Positions 8,584-16,084 of a stretch of 59,717 nt of DNA are shown here, piece after piece. The first letter of the stretch is position 1. Each line of letters opens with the position of its first letter. The notes under the pieces were generated by a model, which was not told where the DNA came from, did not search any database, and saw only the letters and a program-made list of their open reading frames with translations. The translations under genes and the position numbers were made by a program. The stretch comes from Methylomonas methanica (GTDB taxonomy: Bacteria; Pseudomonadota; Gammaproteobacteria; Methylococcales; Methylomonadaceae): assembly GCA_001644045.1 (NCBI GenBank), contig LUUF01000005.1, positions 1 to 59,717 of the forward strand. Direction: 5' to 3'.

Positions 8584-9542
8584 GGTTTAACCGCCACGCC
8601 CCAAGGATAACGACCCACCGCCACCGATTTAGTCACCTTATGGCTTTCCAAATCAATAATCGATACATCGTTACTAACGCCGTTGGTGGTGTACAGACGT
8701 TTTTGATCCGGTGAAAAAGCCAGATTCCAAACCCGCTGCCCGACCAATAAAAACTTTTCCACTTTATAGGTTTGGGCGTCGATTACCGCAACGCGGTTGG
8801 CCGGACCCATCGCCACGTAGCCGTAACGGCGTTCCTTATCGATCGCGATTCCGACCGGCTGAATCTGATCGCTGCTGACGCCTTGTACGTCCAGTTTGAT
8901 GTTCTGCACGACCTGTTTGGACGTCGCATCGATGATGGTCAGCGTACCGGCCATTTCCGAAGTGGCCCACAATTGCTGGCTGTCGTCGGTAAACGTCACC
9001 GCGCGCGGCCTAGGGTCGACCAGCGTATTATCCGCAATCTGCCGGGTGTTGGTGTCGATCCAGTGCAGCATATTAGTGGTTTCCGAGGCGCTGATGGTCC
9101 ATTTGTTATCCGGGCTGACCGTAATACCTTCCGGCTCCACGCCGACCTTGACCTTGCCGACGGCTTTTTTTGCCGCGATGTCGACGACCGTCACCTCGGC
9201 ATCATCTTCGTTGGACACGTACATAAATTTGCCGTCCGGGCTCAGCGCAAAGGTTTCCGGATCTTCACCGGACGGCAATTTGCCGATTTCTTTCAGCGTT
9301 TCCGAGTCGAGCATGCGGATGGTGTTGTCGTCGCTCGTCGCGACAAACAGCGTCTTGCCGTCCTGACTGATGGCTATGCCGCGCGGTCTCTGACCGACCG
9401 GCACGGTTTTGACCAGTTTGCCTTCGACGGCATCGAGTACGGCAATAGCGTTATCTTTTTCCAGCGTGACGAATACGGTTTCGGCTTGCGCGACCGTCGC
9501 AAATAAGATGGCGGCCATTCCGGCCATTTTTATCGGGTGCAT
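8580..9542 (-). CDS. YVTN beta-propeller protein, PQQ-associated
   Basis: The 320-residue periplasmic protein has a signal peptide cleaved near AQA-ET and seven-bladed YVTN/YncE-like repeats. The recurring phrases are GQRPRGIAISQDGKTLFVA, SPDGKFMYVSN and VGRYPWGVAV. It matches the beta-propeller family genetically linked to PQQ-dependent alcohol catabolism and its ABC transporter. The start has an AAGGAAAAG ribosome-binding site. It is the first gene of a three-gene operon. No quinoprotein dehydrogenase or cytochrome c is next to it here, so its redox partner must be encoded elsewhere. Confidence 0.85.
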   Translation of the reverse strand: MHPIKMAGMAAILFATVAQAETVFVTLEKDNAIAVLDAVEGKLVKTVPVGQRPRGIAISQDGKTLFVATSDDNTIRMLDSETLKEIGKLPSGEDPETFALSPDGKFMYVSNEDDAEVTVVDIAAKKAVGKVKVGVEPEGITVSPDNKWTISASETTNMLHWIDTNTRQIADNTLVDPRPRAVTFTDDSQQLWATSEMAGTLTIIDATSKQVVQNIKLDVQGVSSDQIQPVGIAIDKERRYGYVAMGPANRVAVIDAQTYKVEKFLLVGQRVWNLAFSPDQKRLYTTNGVSNDVSIIDLESHKVTKSVAVGRYPWGVAVKP

Positions 9543-9851
9543 AAACTTTTCCTTGGTATGCCTGATGTCATTTTACTGTTCTGTTTTGTGCAGCGAGAGA
9601 TAACGCTTCACTAACAAATCGATGTAGTCAGCGGAGATGGATAGATATAAAACCGATAACACGACATTTCACAACAAATGCCCTCCCCTGCGGATGGGAA
9701 GTTTAACCCGAAGCTCGACGGGATTACATCCCTTCGCAAATAGGGAAATTATCCTAATTTATCCGACCTTTAAATATCGTCACTGCTGGTAAAAACCACT
9801 GGACCCTGTACGCTAGAACAATACCGGAACAGCTACTGTCAGGGCGAAGAT
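9543..9851. other. Intergenic region
   Basis: The 5' region of the propeller-ABC operon lies here (minus strand). The stretch around 9740-9790 is AT-rich and could hold its promoter, but I see no consensus clear enough to name. There is no coding signal. Confidence 0.4.
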
Positions 9852-10028
9852 ATGTGCAACACTCGCCATTTGTTATTTGCATCGCAAAATCAGGCAAAGG
9901 AAGTTGCCAAAAAACTTAATTTGGAACCACAAGATCGATTGATATTCAATTCAGGCTGCCAAGGACATAGAAATGAAAATTTACCTGATAACGGAAGACC
10001 AACTGGAAAACATTGGAAAAAAACATGA
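9852..10028 (+). CDS. Doubtful small ORF, 58 residues
   Basis: An ATG at 9852 with GGGCGAAG upstream opens a 58-codon frame (MCNTRHLLFASQNQAKEVAK...). It overlaps the next small ORF by 56 bp in another frame. The hydrophilic sequence matches nothing I know. Either it or the following ORF, or both as a coupled pair, may be real. Confidence 0.25.
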   Translation: MCNTRHLLFASQNQAKEVAKKLNLEPQDRLIFNSGCQGHRNENLPDNGRPTGKHWKKT

Positions 10029-10179
10029 CTCTCTGCTTAAAACTGGAAGCATGTGCGACCTGATGTTGGACATCGCGGCGCAAGCCGGTGATTTTCAAAC
10101 CTTCGATGCCGCCCTGGAACTGGCCAACTGTGAGTTGGATAGATTGGAACTGTTTTTCGATACCTGCGATTTGGTTTGA
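9973..10179 (+). CDS. Small acidic hypothetical protein, 68 residues
   Basis: The frame has an AAGGA ribosome-binding site nine bases before its ATG. It encodes an acidic, helical protein (MKIYLITEDQLENIGKK..., ending LDRLELFFDTCDLV). Leu/Asp/Glu periodicity suggests amphipathic helices. It converges on the M50-HlyD gene. No family is recognised. Nearby small ORFs on the other strand are weaker. Confidence 0.45.
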   Translation: MKIYLITEDQLENIGKKHDSLLKTGSMCDLMLDIAAQAGDFQTFDAALELANCELDRLELFFDTCDLV

Positions 10180-10236
10180 ACCTGATAGACGCCAGTTCTC
10201 TTGCTAATCAGGGTTAGGCAAACGTGTCGCATTTGC

Positions 10237-12369
10237 TTAAAACCCGGATTCGCGTACCAGCACCGTCGCCACTTGCCGGACAAAGCGATGCAACAAACTA
10301 CTAGCCGGCGTATCCAGCCTGACACTACCACGCCTTTCCCCAGGGAAATGCGCGACATTCTGACTATCAGCCTCAGGCGTTAAAATGATACGGTAAACAG
10401 CGCTTTCCGGCACGGCTTGTTGCTGAGCGTCGAGCCGGGCCGCAATCGCGCCGCCGTGCATCGAAGCCAACATCGCCGGAATCCGAGCAGCCCCGCCTTG
10501 ATCGATACGCTCCACGCGGCAGGTTATCGGCGACATCCCCGGTTGATCGGGATAAAACACCGCACTGTCGGCCTGCCCTGCCGCCTGTAAATCCTCTTCG
10601 GCCACATAGGCTTCGATCAGTTGGCTACGCGGATCGGCCACAATCAATAGCGCTTCGCCCTCCTTTAACCATTGTCCTTCTTGCGCCTGCTGGTTTAAAT
10701 CCAAAGCCAAACCGTCAAACGGCGCCTGTATCTTTAACTGGGTTTGCTGATGCCGAAAACCGGCTTGCTTCGCGCCGGCCGACTCCAGCTCCTTCAGCAA
10801 CACCTGCCGGCGCTGATTCAAGTTTTGCTCCAAGCCCTGGTATGCCAACTGCCATTCGACCAACTGCCCTTCCAGCGAGGAATTGCGGGCTTGAAAATCC
10901 AGTTCGCGCGAGCTCAGTTGCGCCAATAACTCGCCGCTTTTCACCACTTGCCCGGTTTTGACTTGCCAGGCATCCAAGCGCGCCGCAGTTGGCAAATAGA
11001 TTTCGGCGTAGCGCTCGGCCTTGATCAGCGCCGGCGCAAGCACATGGCCTTGCCACGGTAAAACTAACACCGCGATGACTACAACTAACAGCAACAGAGA
11101 AATTCGGCTCCGCTGATTAATCCAGACATCAGGCCCCAGGTTTTTCCAGGCTACCAGCTCGGACCATATCGGCCGCAGAATAAACCACCCCACTTCCACC
11201 GCCATCATCAACAGCCCCAGCAACTTAAAGAAAAAGTGATAGACCAGTAGCGCGATGCCCAAAAACAGAAAGAAACGATACAACCAGGTGCACCAGGCAT
11301 AGCCGATAAAAAACCAGTGCCAACGTTTCGGTAACGATTCCGGCGGCACCTGATCCAATCCAAATAGCAAGCGCCGCAAATGCCAGCGGTTATAGGCAAA
11401 TGCCCGTGGTTGCAGATTCTCGATCCCCAGCCAATCCGCCAACAGGTAATAGCCATCGAAGCGCATGAACGGACTCAGATTGATGGCCAGCGTCATGATC
11501 CAGGTCGAGGTTGCCAATAGAAACACTCCGCTGCGTAACGGCCCGTCAGCCAGGAAGCTCCAGGCCAAGGCAGCAAACACCGCCAAGCCCAACTCGGCGG
11601 CAATCCCAGCCCCGGCAATTGCCACTCGTTGCCGACGCGAACTAAGCTTCCAGGTTTCGCTGGCGTCGGTATACAGCATCGGATACATCACCATGAACGC
11701 TACTCCCATGGTCGGCACTCGGCAACCATAGCGATGCGCGGTCAAGGCATGGCCGAATTCATGTAGCGTCTTCGCCAACATTAAGGCCAAAAAATATTGA
11801 GCCAGCCCGGACCAATTGAAAAAATGCGGAAACGTCGCCAGGAAGCGTTCCCATTGCCGGGAAAGTAAAAACCCGGCCAACAGCGCGCAACCCATCAACA
11901 GCGCGGCGAACTGTCCGCTGTAAATCCAGGCCACGCGCGGATACAGCCAAGCCAGTAAGGCATCGGGTTTTAGCAAGGGAATTTTAAAAAACAGATAGTT
12001 ATGCAGCAGCCATTGCCCCCAGCGTTGCTTGCGCATCGCCACTTGTTGTCGCAGCCGTTGCAGCCCGGCATCGCCACTCAGCCGCAGCAGGTTGTTGTTC
12101 AACAAGAATTGGGCGAATTCGCCGACCTGACCCGCATCGACATGTAAAGTGGTTTCGCGATTCACGGCTTGCGCAATCGCTTCCGTTTGTCCCAAAGCCC
12201 AGCGCGCCAGAATTTCGAACTCTTGCCAGCCGATCCGAAAAAACCGGTTATTAGCCGGATCATGCAAGGTCCAGGTCGGCGCGCCATCGAAACCTTGCGG
12301 CCCGGGTAGGCAATGTAACTCTTCGCGCAGCGGCGCCAGGGCCGACGCGGCCTCTACAACCCCAGCCAT
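10237..12369 (-). CDS. M50 metalloprotease fused to HlyD-type adaptor
   Basis: The 710-residue fusion has a PqqD-like N-terminal segment (about 30-100, WTLHDPANNRFFRIGWQEFE). A polytopic M50/site-2-protease core follows (about 145-440) with the zinc motif HEFGH (203-207) and the third-ligand motif NLSPFMRFDGYY (Asp305). A HlyD/biotinyl-lipoyl adaptor half spans about 440-690. The metal ligands are intact, so proteolysis is possible. The gene is last in an operon with two other adaptors, TolC and a giant LEPR/DUF4347 protein. It overlaps the GAF-HlyD gene by 16 bp. No ABC ATPase is present in the operon, so this polytopic protein is the best candidate for the inner-membrane component. It might process the substrate. 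These roles are inferred. Confidence 0.8.
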   Translation of the reverse strand: MAGVVEAASALAPLREELHCLPGPQGFDGAPTWTLHDPANNRFFRIGWQEFEILARWALGQTEAIAQAVNRETTLHVDAGQVGEFAQFLLNNNLLRLSGDAGLQRLRQQVAMRKQRWGQWLLHNYLFFKIPLLKPDALLAWLYPRVAWIYSGQFAALLMGCALLAGFLLSRQWERFLATFPHFFNWSGLAQYFLALMLAKTLHEFGHALTAHRYGCRVPTMGVAFMVMYPMLYTDASETWKLSSRRQRVAIAGAGIAAELGLAVFAALAWSFLADGPLRSGVFLLATSTWIMTLAINLSPFMRFDGYYLLADWLGIENLQPRAFAYNRWHLRRLLFGLDQVPPESLPKRWHWFFIGYAWCTWLYRFFLFLGIALLVYHFFFKLLGLLMMAVEVGWFILRPIWSELVAWKNLGPDVWINQRSRISLLLLVVVIAVLVLPWQGHVLAPALIKAERYAEIYLPTAARLDAWQVKTGQVVKSGELLAQLSSRELDFQARNSSLEGQLVEWQLAYQGLEQNLNQRRQVLLKELESAGAKQAGFRHQQTQLKIQAPFDGLALDLNQQAQEGQWLKEGEALLIVADPRSQLIEAYVAEEDLQAAGQADSAVFYPDQPGMSPITCRVERIDQGGAARIPAMLASMHGGAIAARLDAQQQAVPESAVYRIILTPEADSQNVAHFPGERRGSVRLDTPASSLLHRFVRQVATVLVRESGF

Positions 12370-13697
12370 TGCCGCAAACCGGACAGCGGTCGCCGAAACA
12401 GGTAATAAAACAATGTTACCCGTTGACCGTAAAGTTTGGCGGTGCCTTTCAGACCGATGCGCGGCAATTGCTCTACATCCGCCAATCGGGCCTTGACCCG
12501 ATAGGCCAACACCTGATCGGTGCCGGCCTCGGCCTGGTAGCTGAGCGAATACACCCGAGCATCCAAGGGGTGTTGCGGATCGATATTCAAAAACATCACC
12601 GCCTCGGCACCATCGGCCAGTTCGATAAAATCGGCCACCGGCACCCGCATTTCCAGTTCCACTTGCGCCGGATCGGCCAAATTCAATATCCGTTCGCCCA
12701 AGGCCACCGGCCGGCCGATCCAGTCGTGTACGTCGCTGAAAATCGCCACGCCGGCATGCGGCGCCTTGATTTGCGAACGCGCCAATTGTTCCGCCAGATA
12801 CTCCAACTCGGCGGCGTGCTGCTCCATCCGGCCCTTCAATACCGTCATCTCCGCCTTGCTGTCGGCATCGAACATCGCCTGCTGGGCAGTCTTGCGATAT
12901 TCGGCTTCGGCCACCGCCAATACTTTGCGCGACACTTCCAGGCGATTGGCAATATCGGTGTTCTCCAGAGTCAACAACAATTGCTCGGCGGCGACGGTTT
13001 GATTGGGTTGCACCTGAAAGGTATCGACCACGCCTTCCAGAGGCGCGCGAATGACGGTGGGTTGAGCGGCAATGACTTCGGCCGGTGCCAGCACCGACAG
13101 TCGTACCGGAATCAATAACAGTAAGATTGCCGCCACGGCCCAGCGTTTAAGAGCGGTGGGCGTGTATAGACCGCGCCACCAGGGCTTACGCGGTTGCAAG
13201 GCCTGCCAGGCATGGGTATAGGCGTCGCTCAGTTCGGCCAGCAACACCGCTTCGCCCTCCTGCCAAGCTTGCTCACGCGCCAGCAGCCATCCGCCCAATG
13301 TCCGTCCCTGAACTTTCAACGGCAGCCATAGACCGAACGCCGGCAGCCATTGCTGCCACTCGGCTTGCAGGCTCTCCGGTAAATCCGCGGCTGTTAATAA
13401 TTGGTAGGCGGAATTGTTGTCGGTTTGAAACTGCCGCCGGCAAACGCTGTTCAGCCAAACGATATAAGGTGCCTGCGCGTCGAGTTGGGCGATGCCGGAT
13501 ACCGCCGCCACCGGCTGCATAGGCCTATCCAGCCACAGAGCGGCCTGACGGTACTCCACCAGGCTGCGACTCTCGTTGACGATGACAAAACCTAGAGCGG
13601 CTAAATCCTCGGCGGCACGCGCCTTGCGCTGCAATTGCAACAGCAGTGCCAGCCCTCGCAACTGGCGTTGCTGAGGGTCTTCTGGTTGCACAGCCAA
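12354..13697 (-). CDS. GAF-like domain plus HlyD-family periplasmic adaptor
   Basis: The 447-residue protein has a cytoplasmic GAF-like domain (about 15-165), a single membrane helix (about 188-205, WAVAAILLLLIPV) and a HlyD adaptor. The adaptor shows the lipoyl half-motifs (IRAPLEGVVDTFQVQPNQTV and IKAPHAGVAIF), a coiled-coil hairpin between them and a beta-barrel end. It should bridge the inner membrane to TolC. A GAF-like head facing the cytoplasm could sense a small ligand or contact the substrate. The start is uncertain: TTG at 13697 or GTG at 13691, directly after the upstream stop. It overlaps the M50-HlyD gene. Confidence 0.75.
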   Translation of the reverse strand: MAVQPEDPQQRQLRGLALLLQLQRKARAAEDLAALGFVIVNESRSLVEYRQAALWLDRPMQPVAAVSGIAQLDAQAPYIVWLNSVCRRQFQTDNNSAYQLLTAADLPESLQAEWQQWLPAFGLWLPLKVQGRTLGGWLLAREQAWQEGEAVLLAELSDAYTHAWQALQPRKPWWRGLYTPTALKRWAVAAILLLLIPVRLSVLAPAEVIAAQPTVIRAPLEGVVDTFQVQPNQTVAAEQLLLTLENTDIANRLEVSRKVLAVAEAEYRKTAQQAMFDADSKAEMTVLKGRMEQHAAELEYLAEQLARSQIKAPHAGVAIFSDVHDWIGRPVALGERILNLADPAQVELEMRVPVADFIELADGAEAVMFLNIDPQHPLDARVYSLSYQAEAGTDQVLAYRVKARLADVEQLPRIGLKGTAKLYGQRVTLFYYLFRRPLSGLRQWLGL

Positions 13698-13698
13698 A

Positions 13699-14466
13699 TT
13701 AATGCGCCTTATCCGGGAATAGCGCCCGGCCGCTCATGCCTGACAGCAACTCGGCATGCTTGCCGGTCACCCGACCCGTGATCGACACGGTTTGACTCAC
13801 CGGATCGATACGGGCTCCTAGTGTCACCACCTCGGCCGGATAATCGCGGTCCAGCTCGTCGATATGCACCTGAAATATCTGTTTCGGTTTTAACCAGCGC
13901 AACCACAAGGACGGCACGATTAATTTGATTTCCAGCTGGCTATCGTCCAGCACGTCCATGATCGGATCGCCGACCTTCAAATGTTGATGTTCATGCGCCT
14001 TCAACGCGGCGACCCGGCCATCGAACGGTGCGTGAATCCGGCATTTTTCCAGCCCGGCCTTGGTCAGCGCGATGTCGGCCTTGGCTTCGCCCAACTTGGC
14101 TTTGGCCACGTCAACTTCCAGAGAACTGACCGATTCCAGTTGCGACAACCTGGAATTGACATCAAAGGTCTTGCCGGCGCCGTCTGCGGTAGCTTGGGCT
14201 TTTTGCAACTGCGCCTGCTGGATCGAGCAATCGAAACCAACCAGCGCCTGGCCTTTTTTAAAGCGCTCGCCTTCCCGCACCGTCAAATCTTTAATCACGG
14301 CCGCCACTTCCGCCGACAGCGTGGTTTCGTTGCGCGGCGTAAGCTGGGCGCGAATTTCGGTTTCCACGCCAGGGTTTTGAGCCGGGGCCGGTTCGGCCGA
14401 GGCATTGGACAACAATAAGACCGGCAATACGGTTAGCGTCCAGGCACGCAAGGATTTTCTCAGCAT
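13699..14466 (-). CDS. RND/HlyD-type periplasmic adaptor
   Basis: The 255-residue membrane-fusion protein has a signal peptide (to about SNASA) and a lipoyl domain split by a coiled-coil hairpin (AEVAAVIKDLTVREGERFKK and CRIHAPFDGRVAAL). A beta-barrel domain with VSITGRVTGKHAELLSGMSG follows. The ATG at 14466 overlaps the TolC stop (TGATG). A GTG one codon earlier is possible. It is one of three adaptor modules in the operon, more than usual for one TolC channel. The partner pump is not a standard RND or ABC protein here. Confidence 0.8.
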   Translation of the reverse strand: MLRKSLRAWTLTVLPVLLLSNASAEPAPAQNPGVETEIRAQLTPRNETTLSAEVAAVIKDLTVREGERFKKGQALVGFDCSIQQAQLQKAQATADGAGKTFDVNSRLSQLESVSSLEVDVAKAKLGEAKADIALTKAGLEKCRIHAPFDGRVAALKAHEHQHLKVGDPIMDVLDDSQLEIKLIVPSLWLRWLKPKQIFQVHIDELDRDYPAEVVTLGARIDPVSQTVSITGRVTGKHAELLSGMSGRALFPDKAH

Positions 14467-16061
14467 CACGATTTGCCTGCCCCTGCCCCTGTCGCTGTTT
14501 CACCGGTATTTTCCGGCTGCGGATCGTCAGTGGCTTGCACCGGGTAATGCCCCTGGTTCCATTCCTGATCGATGGCTTCTATCGCATTGGCCAAGGTATC
14601 CACTGAGTCATCTGCCATCGTCGCCGGCAGTGGATCGAAACCCAGCGACACATATAATTTGCCCAAGGCATCTTGAGACTCGGCATAGGCCTGGCGGCGC
14701 TGTAATTCGGATAATACCGAATCGACCGACACCCGAATCCGTTCCACGGAACTCATCGCTTCGGTCAATTCGCTATTCAGTACATGGTGATGAATTTTTT
14801 GGTTGACGTCGTCCAGTTCGGAGCTACGTTGATATTGTTTGTCCGCCAAGGCCAGCTGTTGTTGCGCCAGATGAACCTGAGTCAGAATCGCCATGTGCGC
14901 GGCCAAGCGCCGCGAATGCGCCAAAGACTCCTGCGTCTCGGCGGTGGCGATCGCTTGTGGAGCGGAGAGCAATTCGAACAGGTTTTTGGAAATCTGGGTA
15001 CCGATCTCGCCCCAACTTTGATTTAACAGATAAGAGTTGGAATCGTAATTGCCGCCCAACTGCACTTCCACGCCTGGCAATAAACGCAGCATGGCTTTTT
15101 TCACTTCGGCGGAGCCGATGCGGGTTTGATACATTTCCTGGCGCAGTTCCGGCCTTAGCTGTAGCGCCAAATCGCCCATTTTGTCTATATCTAGCTGCGG
15201 TTTAACCACCTGCGGCCAGGGGTTGACGCTATCGTCCGCCAGTTTAAAGTCCAGATTGGGCGGCAAATTGATCAAACCCGCCAATTCGGATTTGGCCATT
15301 TGTTGCTGTTCCAGCAGCCCTTCCAGGCGGCGAACAATTTCCAACAGACTTTTGCGATAACGTAGCGCATCCAGCGGTGAACGTAGTTTTTCCGCCTCGG
15401 CCTGTTCGGCCAGCGCCAAGGCGTGTTGCGCCTCGGCCAGCACCGGCTGAATTCTGGCGGTCATCCGTTGCGCGCTCAACGCCCGCCAATAGGCGCTACG
15501 CACGTCTTTCATTAAATTGTGACTGACTTTACGACGGCTTTCGGCAGTCACTAAAGCTTTGTTGCCCTCCTGCTGCGCGCGGAAATAGCTGACCCCAAAA
15601 TCCAGAATGTTCCAGCGCAAACTTAAATCGCCCATGAAACGGCTGCGATCCTGGGACGTCGAAGTTTCCAGCGATTGCCGGCCGGTGGAAATCGAACGGC
15701 TATTGGACGCATTGAAATTATCCCGACTTCTATACCCGGCCGAGGCCACCACATCCGGCAGCAAATCGAAGCGCGCCAAGGTCGCCTGGCCTTCCGCCAC
15801 TGCCCGCTCCATCATCTTGACCCGGTGATCCAGGTTATATTTCAGCGCGCGCGACATGGCCTGATACAAGCTCAGCGGCCCGGTCACAGGCTCCTGCTGC
15901 TGAAACAGCTTGACCTGATCGCTGCCGATCTGACTCTGCCGTTCCTGTTGGGTCAGCGGGGCCGGCGCCAGCGAGCAACCGTTCAGTAATACTGCACCGA
16001 TAGCCACCGCCAATAGGCTAGGGACAGACCGATTGACGGGTATTGAAAGATATTTAGCCAT
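14466..16061 (-). CDS. TolC-family outer-membrane lipoprotein
   Basis: The protein (531 residues from ATG 16061) is an outer-membrane efflux protein. It has a lipobox LLNGCSLAP and two OEP repeats with long Ala/Gln/Leu-rich coiled coils, including QATLARFDLLPDVVASAGY in the first half and EVKKAMLRLLPGVEVQLGGN in the second. The C-terminus is acidic and Gly-rich. ATG 16061 has CAGGAA seven bases upstream and is preferred. An earlier ATG at 16088 overlaps the giant-protein stop (ATGA). It should be the outer-membrane channel of the export system for the adjoining giant protein. Confidence 0.85.
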   Translation of the reverse strand: MAKYLSIPVNRSVPSLLAVAIGAVLLNGCSLAPAPLTQQERQSQIGSDQVKLFQQQEPVTGPLSLYQAMSRALKYNLDHRVKMMERAVAEGQATLARFDLLPDVVASAGYRSRDNFNASNSRSISTGRQSLETSTSQDRSRFMGDLSLRWNILDFGVSYFRAQQEGNKALVTAESRRKVSHNLMKDVRSAYWRALSAQRMTARIQPVLAEAQHALALAEQAEAEKLRSPLDALRYRKSLLEIVRRLEGLLEQQQMAKSELAGLINLPPNLDFKLADDSVNPWPQVVKPQLDIDKMGDLALQLRPELRQEMYQTRIGSAEVKKAMLRLLPGVEVQLGGNYDSNSYLLNQSWGEIGTQISKNLFELLSAPQAIATAETQESLAHSRRLAAHMAILTQVHLAQQQLALADKQYQRSSELDDVNQKIHHHVLNSELTEAMSSVERIRVSVDSVLSELQRRQAYAESQDALGKLYVSLGFDPLPATMADDSVDTLANAIEAIDQEWNQGHYPVQATDDPQPENTGETATGAGAGKS

Positions 16062-16084
16062 AACAAGTTCCTGTTTCAATGAAT

